From Treponema sp. (GTDB lineage: Bacteria > Spirochaetota > Spirochaetia > Treponematales > Breznakiellaceae): 14,287 nt of DNA. The notes under the pieces were generated by a model. That model searched no databases and was not told the DNA's origin. It saw only the letters and a list, made by a program, of their open reading frames with translations. The translations under genes were made by a program, and so were the position numbers. Where the stretch lies: the NCBI GenBank assembly GCA_031255615.1, contig JAIRSD010000086.1, positions 1 through 14,287 on the forward strand. The letters run 5' to 3'. Below, piece by piece: positions 12,398 through 14,287 of this stretch; positions within the stretch are counted from its first letter, which is position 1; every line of letters begins with the position of its first letter.

Positions 12398-13036
12398 TTG
12401 GAGCAGATCCCCGCCGTGACCAGGGAACGGCTTCTTCATCTTATGCGGATTCTGGAGGCCGCCGATGGGGAATTCATTACCTCCGCCCGGATTGAGGGGC
12501 TTACCGGCTGGTCCAGCCATACGATCCGTAAGGATATTTCTTTTTTGGAGGCCGCCGGAGTTTCGGGGGATCCCGCGGCCCAGGTGCGGCACGGCTCCCC
12601 CAACGGCTACGCCCTTTCCTTCCTTCTTCCCCTGATCCGCCGCGCCCTGTCCCTGGACAAACGGCGGAAATACTGCGTGGTGGGCCTGGGGCGGCTGGGT
12701 TCCGCCTACCTGAACAGGCGGGACCCCTCGGGGGAACCGGATTTTGAACTCGCCGCCGGTTTCGACATTAGCGTAAACCGCCTGGAAATTCTCAAGTCCC
12801 CGGCGCCCCTGTACCCGGTCTACAAGATGGGGGAGGTAATCGGCCGTTTCGGTATTGAGATTGCCCTGCTCTGCGTTCCCCCGGAAGCCGCCCAGGGGAC
12901 GGCGGAAAAACTGGCCGCCGCGGGAATCCGGGGGATCCTCAACTTTGCCCCGGTGGTCCTTAAGCTGCCCCCGGCGGTGGCGGTGCGGGACGTATGTTTG
13001 AAAGAGGAACTCCGCGCCTTGGCGGTGCGGCTTTAA
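12398..13036 (+). CDS. rex: Redox-sensing transcriptional repressor Rex
   Basis: A 212-residue Rex. The N-terminal winged helix (about 8-52, recognition region WSSHTIRKDISFLEAAG) is followed by a Rossmann domain that binds NADH/NAD+: VVGLGRLGSAYL (95-105) with Arg99 where many Rex proteins have Asn, and Asp123 (GFDIS) at the end of the second strand. The C-terminal pattern GILNFAPVVLKLPPAVAVRD precedes the swapped helix used for dimerisation. The start is TTG at 12398 with GGAAGGA (12384-12390) 7 bases upstream; no ATG in frame gives a full winged helix. Its own operator lies at 12347-12364. Rex usually controls fermentation and respiration genes; no second Rex box was seen in the window. Confidence 0.93.
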   Translation: MEQIPAVTRERLLHLMRILEAADGEFITSARIEGLTGWSSHTIRKDISFLEAAGVSGDPAAQVRHGSPNGYALSFLLPLIRRALSLDKRRKYCVVGLGRLGSAYLNRRDPSGEPDFELAAGFDISVNRLEILKSPAPLYPVYKMGEVIGRFGIEIALLCVPPEAAQGTAEKLAAAGIRGILNFAPVVLKLPPAVAVRDVCLKEELRALAVRL

Positions 13037-13120
13037 GAAGGCTGTCCCAAAACCGCGCTCCCGGCTATGCCGGGAAGGTCGGCGCACAGACAATGAGCGT
13101 TGGAACAGATCCAAACAGGG

Positions 13121-13244
13121 TTGTCCAGAAACTTCAGTTTCTGAACAACAACCGCTTAAAAACGAAAAAAACACGGGTTTCCCCGGGAACCTCGGGTTTT
13201 TCGCAGGACCTGTTCAATAACCAACCGGGTCATTGAACAGGTCC
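13121..13244 (+). repeat. Two-hairpin intergenic repeat, copy 2, with an extra inserted hairpin
   Basis: The first stem is TTGTCCAGAAAC/GTTTCTGAACAA (13121-13148, loop TTCA, one mismatch). The linker CAACCGCTTAAAAA is followed by an extra palindromic piece closed by CGAAAAA (13163-13169) and TTTTTCG (13197-13203). The last stem is GGACCTGTTCAAT (13206-13218) with 13232-13244, and its loop contains ACCAACCGG as in copy 1. Two stem pairs differ from copy 1 and both are compensated. It ends 36 bases before the serC ATG. The rest of the rex-serC gap has a small CCCGGC/GCCGGG hairpin (13060-13074) and nothing else clear. Confidence 0.8.
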
Positions 13245-13280
13245 AATGTATAGCTTGAAAAAATGCGGAAGGAGGATGTC

Positions 13281-14287
13281 ATGCGTGTTTACAACTTTTC
13301 CCCCGGACCTTCGGTTCTGCCCCTGCCCGTTTTGGAGCGGGCCGCCAGGGAAATGACCGACGCCAACAGTTCAGCCCAGTCGGTCATGGAGATGAGCCAC
13401 CGGTCCCGGGAATTTAAGCTCATTATCGAAAGGGCGGAGTCTCTGCTCAGGGAACTAATGGGCATCCCCGCCAACTACAAGGTCCTTTTCCTCCAGGGCG
13501 GCGCCTCCCTCCAATTTTCCATGATTCCCCTTAACCTGGCGGCGGGGGAGCCGGGGGCCCCCGTGAAGCGGGCCGCCTATATCGAGACCGGTATATGGGC
13601 AAAAAAGGCCGCCGAGGAGGCCGCCAAATACGCGGAACCGGTGATCCGGGCCAGTTCCAGGGATAAAAATTATACCTACATCCCCGAAGCCCCTTCTCCG
13701 GAGGCCGGCGACGCCTACTACCATATCACCCTGAACAACACCATCGTCGGCACCAAATGGACGGCCCTTCCCGAGACCGGGGCCGTACCCCTGGCGGCGG
13801 ATATTTCAAGCTGCATCCTGTCGGAACCCCTGGAGGCGTCAAAATTCGGCATCCTCTACGCCGGGGCCCAGAAGAATCTGGGGCCCGCGGGGACCACGGT
13901 GGTCATTATCCGGGAAGATCTTATTGGCCGCGCCCCCTCCTGGACCCCGGCCATGCTCCGCTACGACATCCACGCCGAAGAAGGATCCATGTACAACACC
14001 CCCCCCTGCTACGGGATCTACATCATCGGCCTGGTCCTGGAATGGCTTAAAGGACTGGGGGGGGTAAAAGCCGCGGCTGCCCTCAACCAGGAAAAGGCGG
14101 GGCTTCTTTATGATTATCTGGAACAGTCCCCCCATTTCCGGTCCCCGGTGGAAAAGCCCTTCCGCAGCCTTATGAACATCCCCTTTGTATCACGGGAAGG
14201 GGACGCGGAAAAACGGAAGGAAATCGAGGCCCGTTTTGTTAAGGAGGCCGCCGCCTCGGCCCTGATAAACCTGGGGGGGCACCGGCT
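13281..14287 (+). CDS. serC: Phosphoserine aminotransferase, 3' end outside the window
   Basis: 335 complete codons of SerC, the PLP enzyme that makes 3-phosphoserine in serine synthesis. Visible landmarks are YNFSPGPSVLP at the N-terminus, SVMEMSHRS, the cofactor loop QGGASLQF (72-79), ETGIWAKKA, the HITLNNTIVGTKW region, the PLP-binding Lys198 in YAGAQKNLGPAG (same number as in E. coli SerC), and EGSMYNTPPCYGIY. Family length is about 360, so roughly 25 residues are missing at the right edge. GGAAGGAGG (13267-13275) sets the ATG at 13281. No strong promoter is seen; the gene follows the two-hairpin repeat directly. Confidence 0.95.
   Translation, partial: MRVYNFSPGPSVLPLPVLERAAREMTDANSSAQSVMEMSHRSREFKLIIERAESLLRELMGIPANYKVLFLQGGASLQFSMIPLNLAAGEPGAPVKRAAYIETGIWAKKAAEEAAKYAEPVIRASSRDKNYTYIPEAPSPEAGDAYYHITLNNTIVGTKWTALPETGAVPLAADISSCILSEPLEASKFGILYAGAQKNLGPAGTTVVIIREDLIGRAPSWTPAMLRYDIHAEEGSMYNTPPCYGIYIIGLVLEWLKGLGGVKAAAALNQEKAGLLYDYLEQSPHFRSPVEKPFRSLMNIPFVSREGDAEKRKEIEARFVKEAAASALINLGGHR

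Noticed and set aside
12359..13174. 271-residue minus-strand frame opposite rex
   Set aside because: Antisense to a clear Rex protein; its first residues are simply the translated two-hairpin repeat.

Overview
The window looks like a chromosomal segment of a moderately high-GC spirochaete, most likely a Treponema-type bacterium. The signs are a complete HprK/HPr pair beside a sigma54-type two-component system, a stand-alone OadG-like subunit, Rex, LexA and many intergenic hairpin repeats. The genus is an inference from gene content, not from a marker gene.

Left edge (1-1124) is a decayed accessory region. The first 15 codons of a serine recombinase run off the left end on the minus strand. 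They are followed by a broken ORF6N-domain (phage antirepressor-like) gene that carries a -2 frameshift, a 114-bp two-hairpin insertion flanked by 6-bp direct repeats, and a lost 3' end. A short ankyrin-like scrap lies on the minus strand. An 80-bp two-hairpin repeat closes the region.

Next come two plus-strand genes: an RlmI-like rRNA methyltransferase (1125-2579) and a URO-D-superfamily protein whose His-x-Cys...Cys pattern points to corrinoid/methyl transfer rather than haem synthesis (2720-3721). They are followed by a composite array of hairpins (3774-4001).

The core of the window (11021 down to 4072) is a tight minus-strand run of seven genes: hprK, ptsH, ntrY-like kinase, ntrX-like sigma54 activator, lexA, holA, mntP. 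Gaps are -4 to 57 bp, and one good promoter (TTGTCA-N17-TACAAT) lies so close to the hprK ATG that the mRNA should be leaderless. The run joins a regulatory PTS, a membrane-sensing two-component system, the SOS repressor, a clamp-loader subunit and a manganese exporter.

Right part (11113-14287, plus strand): an inverted copy of the composite hairpin array, a small putative exported protein with another leaderless-type promoter, an orphan OadG-like membrane protein, and rex with a perfect 18-bp Rex operator on its own promoter. A second copy of the two-hairpin repeat follows, then serC, which is cut by the window end.

The most unusual content is the repeat biology. Two different families of structured intergenic repeats each occur twice with compensatory base-pair changes in their stems, and a third small two-hairpin element sits inside a gene. 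No CRISPR array, rRNA, tRNA or complete transposase gene was seen.
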